A DNA stretch of 64,000 bases from Acinetobacter sp. NCu2D-2 (GCF_001647675.1 NZ_CP015594.1:2480001-2544000); one strand, 5' to 3'. Shown: positions 8,487 to 18,373, numbered from the stretch's first letter. Notes: generated by a model not told the origin, from the letters alone. Made by a program: numbers and translations.

Positions 8487-9845
8487 ATGTATGAACCCTA
8501 CCCCGTCCCCGAACTTGCTCGCGAACATAAACAATTTCGCTATAGCAGCTTGTGGGATTTTGCCAAACAGGATTTACGCTTACTGGCGTTATTCTTAGTC
8601 ATTGCCTGCTTTATTGGCTATGGCATTGGTTATTTTTGGGTCTGCATCGTATTGGCTTTCGTGGCGTTCTTTGCTACACAAATGCGTTCACTGTATTTGG
8701 TCAATGAATGGATTTCCAATCGTCCTTATGATGTTCCACCCAACATCAATGGCATTTGGGGTGCATTGCTCTTTAACGTTTATCGTGCACAGCGCCAAGA
8801 ACGCATTGTTCAGGCAGAAATGATGGCTTTAATTGACCGTGCTCAATCTTCATTAATTGCCTTGCAAGAAGCAGTTGTGTTGATTGATGAAAATCAACAA
8901 ATTGAATGGTGGAATCCAGCGTCAGAACAGTTACTCGGCATTTCAGAAAATGACAAAGCTCGTAATATCTTAACCTTATTACGTCAGCCAAGCTTTGTTG
9001 AGTATTACAACGATATTGATGCTTCACCCGATGGTCTAAAGATGAAATCTTCAATGTTTGAAGATCATTATGTGCAAATCAAAATGACCCGCTTTGGTGG
9101 GGAAAGCCGTTTATTGGTCGCTTATGACATTACGCGGATGCATAACCTCGAGCAAATGCGTAAAGACTTTGTCGACAATATTTCGCATGAACTACGCACA
9201 CCGCTGACCGTGCTGAGTGGCTATATTGAAACCTTTACCGACCAAGAAGATATAAGCCCACGCTGGAAGCGTGCTTTTGATCAAATGCAATCGCAAACGC
9301 GTCGTATGAATGCCTTGGTCAATGACTTACTACTCTTGTCGCGTTTAGAAAACGAAAAGAAAATTGCCAAAAACCAAATTATCGACATGCCAAATTTGAT
9401 GAACCAATTGTTCGATGATGCACAGGCCTATAACGTCGATTATGGTCATACGCTTAATTTAGACATCGACAGCCACTGCGATTTGATCGGTTCAGATACA
9501 GAGCTTGCCAGTGCCTTTAGCAACCTGATTTCCAACGCCATCAAATACACACCTAAAGGTGGGACGATCACTATGGGTTGGCACGATACAGGAGATACTG
9601 CTTATTTTGTGGTTGAAGACACAGGAATCGGTATTGACCCTAAACATCTGCCCCGTTTGACTGAACGTTTTTATCGAGTTGATTCAGACCGTAGTCGTCG
9701 TACAGGTGGTACAGGTTTGGGCTTAGCCATTGTCAAACATGTGCTGATGCAGCATCAAGCCTATTTAGAAATTGACTCAAAAGAAAATCAAGGCTCAACC
9801 TTTAAAGTAATTTTCCCTAAAGAGCGCTTAAGTTTTCCTGACTAA
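8487..9845 (+). CDS. phoR: Phosphate regulon sensor histidine kinase PhoR
   Basis: 452 residues. Two N-terminal membrane helices lie at roughly 30-75, then a linker, then a PAS domain (SLIALQEAVVLIDENQQIEWWNPASEQLLG). The HisKA motif FVDNISHELRTPLTVLSGY carries the phosphorylated His234. The HATPase domain has the N box (NLISNAIKYTP), the G1 box (VEDTGIGID) and the G2 box (TGGTGLGLAIVKH). PhoR phosphorylates PhoB when phosphate is low and dephosphorylates it otherwise, through the Pst/PhoU signal. The gene is in operon with phoB and ends at a bidirectional terminator. Confidence 0.93.
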   Translation: MYEPYPVPELAREHKQFRYSSLWDFAKQDLRLLALFLVIACFIGYGIGYFWVCIVLAFVAFFATQMRSLYLVNEWISNRPYDVPPNINGIWGALLFNVYRAQRQERIVQAEMMALIDRAQSSLIALQEAVVLIDENQQIEWWNPASEQLLGISENDKARNILTLLRQPSFVEYYNDIDASPDGLKMKSSMFEDHYVQIKMTRFGGESRLLVAYDITRMHNLEQMRKDFVDNISHELRTPLTVLSGYIETFTDQEDISPRWKRAFDQMQSQTRRMNALVNDLLLLSRLENEKKIAKNQIIDMPNLMNQLFDDAQAYNVDYGHTLNLDIDSHCDLIGSDTELASAFSNLISNAIKYTPKGGTITMGWHDTGDTAYFVVEDTGIGIDPKHLPRLTERFYRVDSDRSRRTGGTGLGLAIVKHVLMQHQAYLEIDSKENQGSTFKVIFPKERLSFPD

Positions 9846-9851
9846 AACGTT

Positions 9852-9878
9852 AAAAAGGTGCACGAAGCACCTTTTTTA
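9852..9878. terminator. Bidirectional terminator between phoR and the GST gene
   Basis: AAAAAGGTGC and GCACCTTTTTT form a stem with A-tract and T-tract flanks, between the convergent phoR and GST genes. Confidence 0.8.
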
Positions 9879-10523
9879 TTTCAGTGTCTGCTCTTTAGCT
9901 TTAGCCCTAAAAAAAGCTGGCCGATGTGCCAAGCGATCTAAATAAGACTGAATAGCAGGATAATCATGACCTAAGCGTGATTGAATTGCTTCTAAAGGAA
10001 AGCTCATTTGAATATCGGCAAAGCTAAAGCGACCTGAAAAATATTCATGCTGAGCTAAGTAGCCCTCTATGTAGTCAATATGATCTTTCAGACGCGGGCC
10101 GACAAATTGAGATTGCACCCCTTTAGTCATTTTCTTGGCAATCGGTTTAATTAAAAAAGGGACTTGTGCAGAGACTTTATCCATCACCAAATGCATCACT
10201 AACAAAGGCATTAATGAGCCTTCTGCATAATGCATCCAATAGCGATACTGCTGCTTTGATGTCGTATTGAGGGGCTGAAACTCGAGTGCTGTATCATAAG
10301 TCTCTTGTAGATAATCCAAGATAACTGCGGACTCTGCGATGACTTGGTCATCATCAACAAGAATGGGAGCTTTACCCAAAGGATGAATTTCTTTCAAGCT
10401 TTTCGGTGCCGCAAAGCTCGGCAGTCGCTTATAAAACTTCAGCTCATAATCCAGTTCAAGCTCTTCTAAAGCCCATAAGATGCGGAAAGATCGGGATTGT
10501 TCTAAATGATGTAAAACACGCAT
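9876..10523 (-). CDS. Glutathione S-transferase
   Basis: 215 residues with the two-domain GST layout. The thioredoxin-fold N-terminal domain begins MRVLHHLEQSRSFRILWALEEL and holds HPLGKAPILVDDDQVIAESAVILDYL, including the cis-Pro loop and the glutathione-binding ESA. The C-terminal helical domain contains FSGRFSFADIQMSFPLEA, the conserved N-capping region. It probably conjugates glutathione to electrophiles or acts as a glutathione-dependent reductase in the cytoplasm. The substrate is unknown. The ORF stands alone, 107 bases from the OsmC gene upstream. Confidence 0.88.
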   Translation of the reverse strand: MRVLHHLEQSRSFRILWALEELELDYELKFYKRLPSFAAPKSLKEIHPLGKAPILVDDDQVIAESAVILDYLQETYDTALEFQPLNTTSKQQYRYWMHYAEGSLMPLLVMHLVMDKVSAQVPFLIKPIAKKMTKGVQSQFVGPRLKDHIDYIEGYLAQHEYFSGRFSFADIQMSFPLEAIQSRLGHDYPAIQSYLDRLAHRPAFFRAKAKEQTLK

Positions 10524-10630
10524 ATAAGTGGGTTATTCTTGTTTTCGGAAAGCGCATCATAGCAAAAAGCACCCAAAGGGATTCGGATGCTTTACTGATT
10601 ATTTTAAATTTCCAACATTGCCTTACATAA

Positions 10631-11032
10631 TCATTCAATCAGACTGGTTTTGATCTCAACACTGCGTAGAAGCGTTTTGGTCACAGGTGTCTTTTGGCAA
10701 ATCGCTAAAATTTTATCTTTTAACGTAGGCTCATGTGCTGTTTTAAAATGCAGACGACGCTCAATCCATTCCTCACCTTCTCTGTTAGCATGAAATTCTG
10801 CCTCGACCTCAAATTCACCCAGCTCAATTTCTTTATGCTTGGCATACATTCTGAGTGTAATCATGGTACATGAAATTAATCCTGCGATTAAAAAATCATA
10901 TGTGGCAGGTCCACCATCTTGTCCGCCAAAAGACGCTGGCTTATCGGTCATATAATGATGTTTACCATGTGAAACTTCACCCTGCCATGGTGTTTCTAAA
11001 CTATGTACTTTGGCTGTTGCAACAATTCCCAT
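10631..11032 (-). CDS. OsmC family protein
   Basis: 133 residues. The OsmC/Ohr fold is shown by the N-terminal strand region with GKHHYMTDKPASFGGQDGGPATYDFLIAGLISCTMITLRMYAKHKEI. The single conserved cysteine in the helix (SCTM, about residue 54) and the upstream glycine-rich loop are typical. Only one clear redox cysteine stands in the N-terminal half; a second (AICQKTPVTKTL) lies in the C-terminal part, as in the family. Members reduce organic hydroperoxides. The gene is 19 bases downstream of the pirin gene, likely in one transcript. Confidence 0.85.
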   Translation of the reverse strand: MGIVATAKVHSLETPWQGEVSHGKHHYMTDKPASFGGQDGGPATYDFLIAGLISCTMITLRMYAKHKEIELGEFEVEAEFHANREGEEWIERRLHFKTAHEPTLKDKILAICQKTPVTKTLLRSVEIKTSLIE

Positions 11033-11051
11033 TTGATCATCCTTTTTATCT

Positions 11052-11999
11052 TTATTTTGAGGCGCGCATACTGTCAGGAAATGCTGGTGCTTCTAAGCGT
11101 GGTCCGACATAACTTGGAATTGAGCCAAAACGTTCATGTTCTGCTATCCATTGATCACGTGCGGTTCTGAGTTCCTCTGTGGTACGTCCAACAAAGTTCC
11201 ACCACAGCAAAATTGGACTTTCAAACGGCTCACCGCCCAGCAATAGAACACGACCACCTGCATGTAGATCCACATCGACATGTTTTAAACCTGGCTCAAG
11301 AATGACCATATTATCTTCAGTCAATTCATGCCCATTAATACTGGCAGTGCCCTCCAGTGCCATAAAACCGTATTCAAATTTTGGGTTTAAAGGCAATCGG
11401 GCATGCGTACTTTCTGCAGCAAATAAATCAACACCCAGCAGCTCAGTATGGACTTTAACAGGTGATGTTGTATTTAAGTATTCACCAACCAAAACTGTAA
11501 ATTCAATGCCCTGATCTTGTACCACAGGTAGTTCAGGATAATGATCAAAGGCTGGTGCCATATTGATTTTATCATCAGGCAAAGCAATCCAAAGCTGTGC
11601 AGCATGCATCTTCGTTTCTGTATCAGGCGCAACTTCGGTATGAGAAATACCATAACCAGCAGTCATTAAATTAACCTGTTTCGGACGAATTAACTGTTCT
11701 GAACCTAAGCTGTCGGTGTGCATCATCGTGCCTTCAATCATCCACGTAAAGGTTTGCAAACCAATATGTGGATGTGGTCCTACATCAAGGCCATCACCTT
11801 GAGGGAAGGTCACAGGTCCTGCATGATCTAAAAAGCACCACGCACCAATCATACGTTTATGGCGACTCGGTAGCGCACGTTTAATCACCGTCCCTTGACC
11901 GATTTCTGCGCGTCGCAAGGTAAATTCTTGAATAAATTGATTGACGTATTTTTCGCAATCGTCAGAGTGAGATAATTCGCTATCGTTATTATGTGACAT
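11052..11999 (-). CDS. Pirin family bicupin protein
   Basis: 315 residues. The N-terminal cupin contains the metal-binding histidines typical of pirins (FLDHAGPVTF, VGPHPHIGLQTFTWMIEG, GISHTEVAP). The C-terminal cupin (YGFMALEGTASINGHEL, LLLGGEPFESPILLWWNFVGRTTEE) has the pirin end signature. Bacterial pirins are Fe-binding, some with quercetinase activity or regulatory roles; function here is inferred only from family. The ATG is at 11997-11999. The gene is followed closely by the OsmC gene, which hints at an oxidative-stress pair. Confidence 0.88.
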   Translation of the reverse strand: MSHNNDSELSHSDDCEKYVNQFIQEFTLRRAEIGQGTVIKRALPSRHKRMIGAWCFLDHAGPVTFPQGDGLDVGPHPHIGLQTFTWMIEGTMMHTDSLGSEQLIRPKQVNLMTAGYGISHTEVAPDTETKMHAAQLWIALPDDKINMAPAFDHYPELPVVQDQGIEFTVLVGEYLNTTSPVKVHTELLGVDLFAAESTHARLPLNPKFEYGFMALEGTASINGHELTEDNMVILEPGLKHVDVDLHAGGRVLLLGGEPFESPILLWWNFVGRTTEELRTARDQWIAEHERFGSIPSYVGPRLEAPAFPDSMRASK

Positions 12000-12387
12000 A
12001 ACACTGACTCTAAACTGTCTAAATTTTATTGATCATAGCAATTCAAACTGCGAGAAACACCATTAGTTATAAGATAGTGTGTAACAGTTTTAGGATAATC
12101 GTTTACTCATAATTCAACGCAAAGAATATACTGAAATAAAACCACACAAGGTTTTTTAAGAAACATGTGTTTCACGTGAAACACCTTTTTTTAATCAGTC
12201 AGTGAACATGCTCACAGATTTTCATCGTTCTATGAATAAACCTTCATTTAAACCTGATGTAACACATATTTTGTTACTTTTTAATTTACCGTTCATAAAA
12301 AAATATCACTTAAGATAGGTTAATTTTTACACAAATTAAGCATAATACGGGCTTCACAATAACAATGACATAAAAGGAGGAAGTCTG
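12000..12387. other. Intergenic region holding a parS site and the promoter of the diguanylate cyclase gene
   Basis: 388 bases between the divergent pirin and diguanylate-cyclase genes. The clear features are the parS palindrome at 12168-12183 and a strong ribosome site AAGGAGG at 12374-12380. I see no small gene or RNA that I would support. Confidence 0.6.
12168..12183. promoter_or_regulatory. parS: parS centromere site (ParB/Spo0J binding)
   Basis: TGTTTCACGTGAAACA is a perfect 16-bp palindrome identical to the widely conserved bacterial chromosomal parS consensus; the dyad extends one more base on each side (12167-12184). ParB binds it and loads CTP-dependent clamps for chromosome segregation. 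Such sites cluster near the replication origin. The cognate ParB is not in this window. Confidence 0.88.
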
Positions 12388-13737
12388 ATGTCCATCTTTG
12401 GTCCATATAAGACCTTAAATGCTTCCTTAAAAACTTTTAAAAATAAAAACTCCCAACTGCTGAAACTTTCTGAATGTAACTTAAAAACCCGTCAGCTGAT
12501 TGAACAATGTTTGGTAAATCGAAAAGCACCTATTCCAACACAATTTGAATCGTATTTTCATCAGTTTTTATATGACCGTCATCGCGGTGAACTTCGACGC
12601 TTCAACTATTTGGCACAAATCGCTTTTTTACTGTATTTCTTTGCCGATATTTTCATTATTCCTGATATGACCATGATCTCAGGCATCTCTCGAATTGTCA
12701 TGATTTTAGTCGGTTTGGCTGGTTGCTATTATCTATTTAAATATCAAAAAGATATTCGAATACTCGATTTGATTCTGCCTGTTGGTACAGCCATTTGTGC
12801 CGCGACTTGGATTGCCCTGCTGGTCTTTTCACAAAGTCCGCACGTCAATATTTATATTTACGCTTCTTTAATTTTTATCTTGGTGGCAAATTTAGGCGTA
12901 CAAACCCAATTTAAACACGCGCTATACAGTTCTATTTTCATTGGCTTATTTATGATGATTGGCGTAAGTATGCTCATGACAGCATCTCAAGCCTTTGTCT
13001 TTGCAGTGGTTTCAATTCCGATCTGGTTATTTAGCCTATATATCAACTGGAATAATTTGCTTAATACACGGCTTTCATTTTTAAGAACTTTATTGGATGA
13101 GTGGAACTATCACACCCTCAAAAATTTAGCGCATACCGATGATCTGACACAGCTATGTAATCGTCGTCATTTTGTCGATGTGGCTGAACAATCCATTCAG
13201 CAATGGCCACGCGCTGCAAGTAGTTGCCTTCTGATGTTCGATGTCGATCATTTCAAAGCGATTAATGATACCTATGGACACGATTTAGGGGATCGTGTTT
13301 TACAGATAATTGCGGATACTGCTCGAAAGGAAATGCGTCAAAGTGATCTACTGGCTCGGTTTGGTGGCGAGGAATTTGTGGTTCTCCTCAATGACACTCA
13401 AATACAGGATGCCATCGTGATAGCGGAGCGTTTACGCAGTTCTATTCAAAAACAGTATTTATATGAAACTCCTGAACGCAGCTTACGTTTTACCATTTCT
13501 GTCGGTTTAGCGGAGCTCGAATCCCCTTTGCAAAACCTAGATGATTTGATTAAAAAAGCAGACATTGCACTGTATGCAGCGAAAGCATCTGGACGTAATC
13601 GGGTTGAGGTTTACCATCCCAATATGCTACAGAACAACTCGAGTGCACCTTCGAAAGCGTGGATTGCCAAACGCTATAGCACAGCACCTGTCTTAATCCA
13701 TCCACAAAAATCAGAAAACTCTTGGTCAATTCTTTAA
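12388..13737 (+). CDS. Membrane-bound GGDEF diguanylate cyclase
   Basis: 449 residues. An N-terminal cytoplasmic tail of about 65 residues is followed by around six membrane helices (about 70-220) and a GGDEF domain (about 250-420). The active loop is GGEEF at 326-330 and the inhibitory I-site RxxD lies just before it (RQSDLLARFGGEEF). The substrate motif FDVDHFKAINDTYGHDLGD is intact. It should make cyclic di-GMP from GTP at the inner membrane, in response to an unknown signal through the membrane domain. It starts after AAGGAGG at 12374-12380. A paralogue with the same layout lies directly downstream, broken by an IS. Confidence 0.9.
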   Translation: MSIFGPYKTLNASLKTFKNKNSQLLKLSECNLKTRQLIEQCLVNRKAPIPTQFESYFHQFLYDRHRGELRRFNYLAQIAFLLYFFADIFIIPDMTMISGISRIVMILVGLAGCYYLFKYQKDIRILDLILPVGTAICAATWIALLVFSQSPHVNIYIYASLIFILVANLGVQTQFKHALYSSIFIGLFMMIGVSMLMTASQAFVFAVVSIPIWLFSLYINWNNLLNTRLSFLRTLLDEWNYHTLKNLAHTDDLTQLCNRRHFVDVAEQSIQQWPRAASSCLLMFDVDHFKAINDTYGHDLGDRVLQIIADTARKEMRQSDLLARFGGEEFVVLLNDTQIQDAIVIAERLRSSIQKQYLYETPERSLRFTISVGLAELESPLQNLDDLIKKADIALYAAKASGRNRVEVYHPNMLQNNSSAPSKAWIAKRYSTAPVLIHPQKSENSWSIL

Positions 13738-14339
13738 TTATGCTAAAAAAAGTACCATAAAGTTCATATATTATTCATTTATATACTTTGAAATAACACC
13801 ATAAGAGAATAGAATAATTTTTATACAATTTAATAATTGAATGTATACATTAGAATCTCATTTCTCAGGAAGGCGACATGCCACAAGAGTACGAAAAAGA
13901 TGCTCGTGCACTGATTCAAGAGGCTTTAAAAGATCCTCTTGCTCGCATTCCTCAGCCTTTAAAAACAGCTTACTATCAATATCAAGAACATCTCAATTTA
14001 AAATATTTACTTCAGGTGAACTTGTTTGCACAGTTCTCCTATGTCACCTATACCATTGCTGATCTTTTGGTTTTAAATGATATCCCTCGTTTGGTGATTA
14101 CCAGCAAATTAAGTTTTGCCCTGCTGATGACGCTCATCACGATTTGGATGTACAACTATTATCGTCATCTTAAGTTTTTTGACTTGCTATTGCCCTGCTC
14201 TATCGTTGGAGCAAGTGCCATTTGGTTTACTAACTTAAATATCTCTGAAAGTCCTTATACCCTAATTTATCAGTATTCTTCGGTGGTGTTTATTGTGCTT
14301 GCGAATCTGTGTGTGCAAATCCGTTTTAGACCCTCACTA

Positions 14340-15207
14340 GACCTCTTGCGAAAGTAAAAAATTGTTTATACTAGTCCCATGAAATATGAAAATTTAACTA
14401 GATTTAATGATGGGGAATTTAAACGACTTGTTGGCGTTCCTCGTCCATTATTCTTAAAAATGGTATCAGTGTTACAACACGCTGAACTTGCCAAGAAAAA
14501 ATCTGGAAGACCTCATTCGTTGTGTTTAGAGGATCAATTGTTGTTAACTTTAAATTACTTACGCTGTTATAGAACTCAAATTGAGTTATCCGCCGACTAT
14601 AACCTAGCTGAAAGTAATGTGAATCGTACGATTCAGAAAGTTGAAAAGGCTCTGATTCAATCACGGATTTTCGCATTGCCTAAAAGGAATCAAAAGTTTA
14701 GTGAGGAGGATTATGTAATCGTTGATGTCACTGAGTCACAGATTGAGCGTCCCAAAAAAACAAAGAAAATTCTATAGCGGTAAAAAGAAGAAACATACGC
14801 TAAAAACACAGGTCATTTTTAACCCAAAATTAAAGCAAATTGTAAGTATACAGATTGAAGATGGCAGAAAACACGATCTGACGATTGCGCGTAAGTATTT
14901 GAAGGAGATGGTCATTTATCCTTGTATCATGGCAGATTTAGCCTATAAAGGATTTCATCAGATTAAGAGTAAGTTACTCATTCCCATCAAGAAACCTAAG
15001 AATTTATCATTACCCCAAATAGCAAAACAGATCAACCAAGAAATCAGTCGGCGTAGGATCACAATTGAACATATCAACGGCAAACTTAAACATTTTCGGA
15101 TATTAACAGAACGCTATAGAAATAGACGGAAACGCTTTGGTCTAAGAATGAATTTAATTGCTGGAATGGTGAATTGGATGCTCTTAAATTAACTTTCGCA
15201 AGAGATC
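14340..15207 (+). mobile_element. IS5-family (IS427-group-like) insertion sequence, 868 bp
   Basis: Terminal inverted repeats GACCTCTTGCGAAAGT (14340-14355) and the complement of GATCTCTTGCGAAAGT (15192-15207) match at 15 of 16 positions. A TA duplication flanks the element (14338-14339 and 15208-15209). It carries one transposase split over two frames. The exact joint is confirmed by the restored cyclase frame. Confidence 0.9.
14379..15192 (+). CDS. IS5-family transposase in two overlapping frames
   Basis: The first frame (14379-14777, 132 residues) has the N-terminal helix-turn-helix region and the start of the DDE domain (YVIVDVTES, first Asp). The second (read from about 14760 to 15192) continues PKKQRKFYSGKKKKHTLKTQ, with MADLAYKGF (second Asp) and RRITIEHINGKLK (Glu). 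The frames join at an A7 run at 14754-14760 and need a net +1 shift (or an mRNA one A shorter). That could be programmed slippage, known in IS5 relatives, or a single-base inactivating mutation. Function: DDE transposition of the surrounding IS. Confidence 0.85.
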
Positions 15208-15990
15208 TACTGATCACCTCACTTTTAATTAGCACTGTACTTTTTGTCGGTGTTTACTTTAATAGTCATGGCGATGCCTATCAGATGCTGCTCTTTTCGC
15301 TGATTTATCTGCCGATTTTGGTCTTTAGTGTGTACATCAGTTGGAATTCAACACTGAAATCACGGGTTGTGTTTTTGCATCATACTTTAAATGATTATAA
15401 CCGCCGTGCTTTTGAGAAACTGGCACATACCGATGCATTAACAGGGCTCAATAATAGACGCTATTTTGAGTATTTGGCAAAGCAGCATCTCGAACAACAA
15501 TTAGAAAATCCAACACCAACGACGCTTTTAGTTTTTGATGTTGATCATTTTAAAAAGATTAATGATACCTATGGACATGATGTCGGTGATCAAGTCATTC
15601 AGATGATTGCCAATATTGCCAGTCAAGAAATGCGGCATACCGATGTCTTGGCGCGTTATGGCGGTGAGGAGTTTATTGCTTTACTTCCGCATACGCATTT
15701 GGATGATGCGCTCAGAATCGGTGAGCGTTTACGTCAAAAAATTGAAAATACAGTGGTTGAGCTGGATCATCGCGTACAGCTTCGCTTCACTATTTCAATT
15801 GGTGCAACGATTTTAGAAAGCTGTGACATTGATTTAAATCATTTTGTGAAACAAGCGGATCTTGCACTGTATCAAGCCAAAGCGAATGGTCGAAACCGTG
15901 TTGAACAATATGACCACAGTATGGATTCCTTAGCACTCAAGCACATGAAACATACTTGGCAAATGGAAGAGCGGAAGTTGGTTCAGGAAT

Positions 15991-16020
15991 AAAAAAAGGA
16001 CACCAAAGTGTCCTTTTTTA
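15991..16020 (+). terminator. Rho-independent terminator after the cyclase fragment
   Basis: AAAAAAAGGACAC and GTGTCCTTTTTT form a stem with a short CAAA loop and a T-tract, overlapping the stop codon of the split cyclase gene. Confidence 0.82.
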
Positions 16021-16078
16021 TTGGATATTAGAGATATTCATTTGATATCCCTAACTGGCGCAGGCATAGCCTTTGCCG

Positions 16079-16117
16079 TAAAACTGGCACGAAGCAGTGC
16101 TTCGTGAAACCCCAGTT
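16079..16117 (-). terminator. Two-tier hairpin downstream of guaA
   Basis: AAAACTGG...CCAGTTTT encloses a strong inner hairpin CACGAAGC-AGT-GCTTCGTG, directly after the guaA stop codon. The leftward side ends in TTTT, which fits a terminator for guaA. Confidence 0.6.
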
Positions 16118-17686
16118 TTACTCCCATTCAATTGTTGCAGGTGGTTTAGACGATACGTCATAAACAACACGAGAAACTTCAGCAATTTCATTCATGATAC
16201 GAGTCGAGATCTTATCGACTAAGTCGTATGGAAGGTGAGCGAAACGTGCAGTCATAAAGTCCACAGTTTCAACCGCACGAAGTGCAATTACCCATGCATA
16301 ACGGCGACCATCACCCACAACACCTACAGATTTCACAGGTTGGAATACCGCAAATGCTTGAGCAGTTTTGTCATACCAACCGCTTGCACGAAGTTCTTGC
16401 ATGAAAATGTCATCTGCTAAACGAAGAATGTCAGCATATTCTTTTTTCACTTCACCCAAAATACGAACACCTAGACCTGGACCTGGGAATGGATGACGGT
16501 AAAGCATTTCGTAAGGAAGACCTAAAGTCGTACCCAATTTACGCACTTCATCTTTAAACAAGTCACGGATGGGTTCAACCAATTCAAATGCTAAATCTTC
16601 TGGTAAACCACCCACGTTATGGTGCGATTTAATCACATGTGCTTTACCATTTTTAGTCGCAGCAGATTCGATCACGTCAGGGTAAATCGTACCTTGTGCA
16701 AGGAAGTTTACGCCATCAAGTTTACGTGCTTCTTCAGCGAACACTTCAATGAATTCACGACCGATGATTTTACGTTTTTTCTCAGGATCAACTTCACCTG
16801 CAAGCGCAGACAAGAAGCGATCTTCAGCATCAGCGCGGATCACACGGATACCCATGTTTTTCGCAAACATGTCCATCACTTGCTCGCCTTCATTCAAACG
16901 AAGTAAGCCGTTGTCCACGAATACACAAGTCAATTGATCGCCAATCGCTTTATGTAAAAGTGCAGCAACAACAGATGAATCCACACCACCTGAAAGACCA
17001 AGAAGAACTTTTTGATCGCCAATTTGTGCGCGAAGTTGTTCAACACGAAGGTCGATAATGTTTTCAGAGTTCCAAAGACTACGGCAACCACAAATGTTGT
17101 GTACGAAGTTAGACAATAACTCTTTACCTTTAGCAGTGTGAGTTACTTCTGGGTGGAACTGAATACCGTAGAAACGACGAGCTTCATCAGACACCATTGC
17201 GAATGGGCAGCTTGGTGTGCTTGCAGTCACTTGGAAGCCTTCAGGGATCGCAGTCACTTTATCGCCGTGACTCATCCAAACTTTAAGTTTGTCAGCAGAG
17301 TCTTCAAGATCGCCAATCAATTTATCACGAACTTGAATGTCTACTTCTGCATAACCAAATTCATGTACATCACCTGGCTCTACTTTACCGCCAAGTTGTT
17401 GTGACATGGTTTGTAGACCGTAGCAGATACCCAATACAGGAACGCCTAAGTTGAATACAACTTCAGGAGCGCGTGGGCTACCTTCAACATAAACGCTTTC
17501 TGGACCACCTGAAAGGATGATACCGTTTGGATTAAATGCACGAATGTCTTCTTCAGACATGTCATAGGCAAACATTTCAGAATATACGCCAGCTTCACGT
17601 ACGCGACGTGCAATGAGCTGACTGTATTGAGATCCGAAATCCAAAATCAGGATACGATCTTCAGTGATTTGAGTATTGGTAGTCAT
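16118..17686 (-). CDS. guaA: GMP synthase (glutamine-hydrolysing)
   Basis: 522 residues from the ATG at 17684-17686 ([20 protein letters not shown]). A TTG three codons upstream is open but unlikely. The N-terminal class-I amidotransferase has [10 protein letters not shown], the nucleophile GICYGLQ, and the His-Glu of FHPEVTHT. The ATP pyrophosphatase domain has [11 protein letters not shown] (PP loop). The C-terminal dimerisation domain ends in the family-typical PPATIEWE. It converts XMP, glutamine and ATP to GMP in the cytoplasm, the last step of guanine nucleotide synthesis. It stands alone, without guaB next to it. Confidence 0.97.
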   Translation of the reverse strand: MTTNTQITEDRILILDFGSQYSQLIARRVREAGVYSEMFAYDMSEEDIRAFNPNGIILSGGPESVYVEGSPRAPEVVFNLGVPVLGICYGLQTMSQQLGGKVEPGDVHEFGYAEVDIQVRDKLIGDLEDSADKLKVWMSHGDKVTAIPEGFQVTASTPSCPFAMVSDEARRFYGIQFHPEVTHTAKGKELLSNFVHNICGCRSLWNSENIIDLRVEQLRAQIGDQKVLLGLSGGVDSSVVAALLHKAIGDQLTCVFVDNGLLRLNEGEQVMDMFAKNMGIRVIRADAEDRFLSALAGEVDPEKKRKIIGREFIEVFAEEARKLDGVNFLAQGTIYPDVIESAATKNGKAHVIKSHHNVGGLPEDLAFELVEPIRDLFKDEVRKLGTTLGLPYEMLYRHPFPGPGLGVRILGEVKKEYADILRLADDIFMQELRASGWYDKTAQAFAVFQPVKSVGVVGDGRRYAWVIALRAVETVDFMTARFAHLPYDLVDKISTRIMNEIAEVSRVVYDVSSKPPATIEWE

Positions 17687-17825
17687 GACAAACAACTATG
17701 AAAGGCAAACGAAAGATAAGCGCCGTATTCTATCATTTTTAAAGCATTTACGCACACCATTCGAATATGTCTGAAATATAAACGATTTCTATTCTTTCAC
17801 ACATAAATTCAATTGCTTTAGCACA

Positions 17826-17852
17826 TTAAAAAAGGGAGACCTGCTCCCTTTA
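17826..17852 (-). terminator. Rho-independent terminator of the YgiW-type gene
   Basis: Leftward, AAAGGGAG-CAGGT-CTCCCTTT is followed by T-rich sequence. It lies 11 bases after the stop codon. Confidence 0.8.
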
Positions 17853-17862
17853 ATATTCATAC

Positions 17863-18231
17863 TTATTTGATTCGTTCAATGCGAACCACTTCAATTTCTG
17901 TCGGCTTTTTAATGTGGGTATCCACTTCACCAATTACGCGGACTTTATCCCCTGCTTTAAGGTTTAAAGGCTCCCATAAATCATCATCAATATCGAGTAC
18001 GATCGAGCCTGTTTTATCACGGAACTCAAAGTCGTCTTCATGCAAGGTAATTTGACGGACAATTTGCCCTGTCAATGTCACACCAGTTTTGTCTTTCATT
18101 TTATGTGCTTGAGCAACAGTTACCACATTGGTTTTGGCTTCTTGAATAATTGCCACATCTGATTTTGCCCATGCAGTCGTTGCCATCATCGCGCCTGACA
18201 AAAGCAGTGCTGCCCAAATCGATTGCTTCAT
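17863..18231 (-). CDS. YgiW/YdeI family stress-tolerance OB-fold periplasmic protein
   Basis: 122 residues. A signal peptide (MKQSIWAALLLSGAMMATTAWA, cleavage after AWA) is followed by a BOF (bacterial OB-fold) domain with VTVAQAHKMKDKTGVTLTGQIVRQ, HEDDFEFRDKTGSIVLDIDDDLW and KVRVIGEVD. This is the NirD/YgiW/YdeI family pattern. Members are periplasmic and linked to resistance to peroxide, metals, acid or antimicrobial peptides; the molecular activity is unknown. It has its own terminator. Confidence 0.88.
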   Translation of the reverse strand: MKQSIWAALLLSGAMMATTAWAKSDVAIIQEAKTNVVTVAQAHKMKDKTGVTLTGQIVRQITLHEDDFEFRDKTGSIVLDIDDDLWEPLNLKAGDKVRVIGEVDTHIKKPTEIEVVRIERIK

Positions 18232-18327
18232 TTTTATCCCTCTCTATGACTTTTCTATCTTTTATTAGAGCAATACAAACACAGAGATACAGGACGAATT
18301 TTGTAAAGATGTCACATTAAATTGTAG

Positions 18328-18360
18328 CAAGAGCGCCAAGTTTCCACTTTAGCGCTCTTG
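18328..18360. terminator. Stem-loop downstream of the DoxX gene
   Basis: CAAGAGCGC and GCGCTCTTG form a perfect 9-bp stem with a 15-base loop just after the DoxX stop codon. There is no clear T-run, so it may be a weak terminator or an mRNA 3' stabiliser. Confidence 0.5.
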
Positions 18361-18373
18361 CTTTAAAAGGATG

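Larger units (their letters stand above)
13878..15992 (+). pseudogene. Membrane-bound diguanylate cyclase gene interrupted by an insertion sequence
   Basis: The 5' part (13878-14339) encodes the N-terminal tail and first membrane helices, up to VQIRFRPSL. The 3' part (15210-15992) resumes in the same frame with LITSLLISTVLFVGV, then the remaining helices and a complete GGDEF domain with RHTD-VLARYGGEEF. Removing the 868-bp IS and one TA restores a continuous frame of about 414 residues, similar in layout to the neighbouring cyclase (12388-13737). The IS therefore inactivated a recent intact gene. The 3' fragment still has all catalytic motifs and might be expressed from inside the IS or from an internal start. 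Confidence 0.9.
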
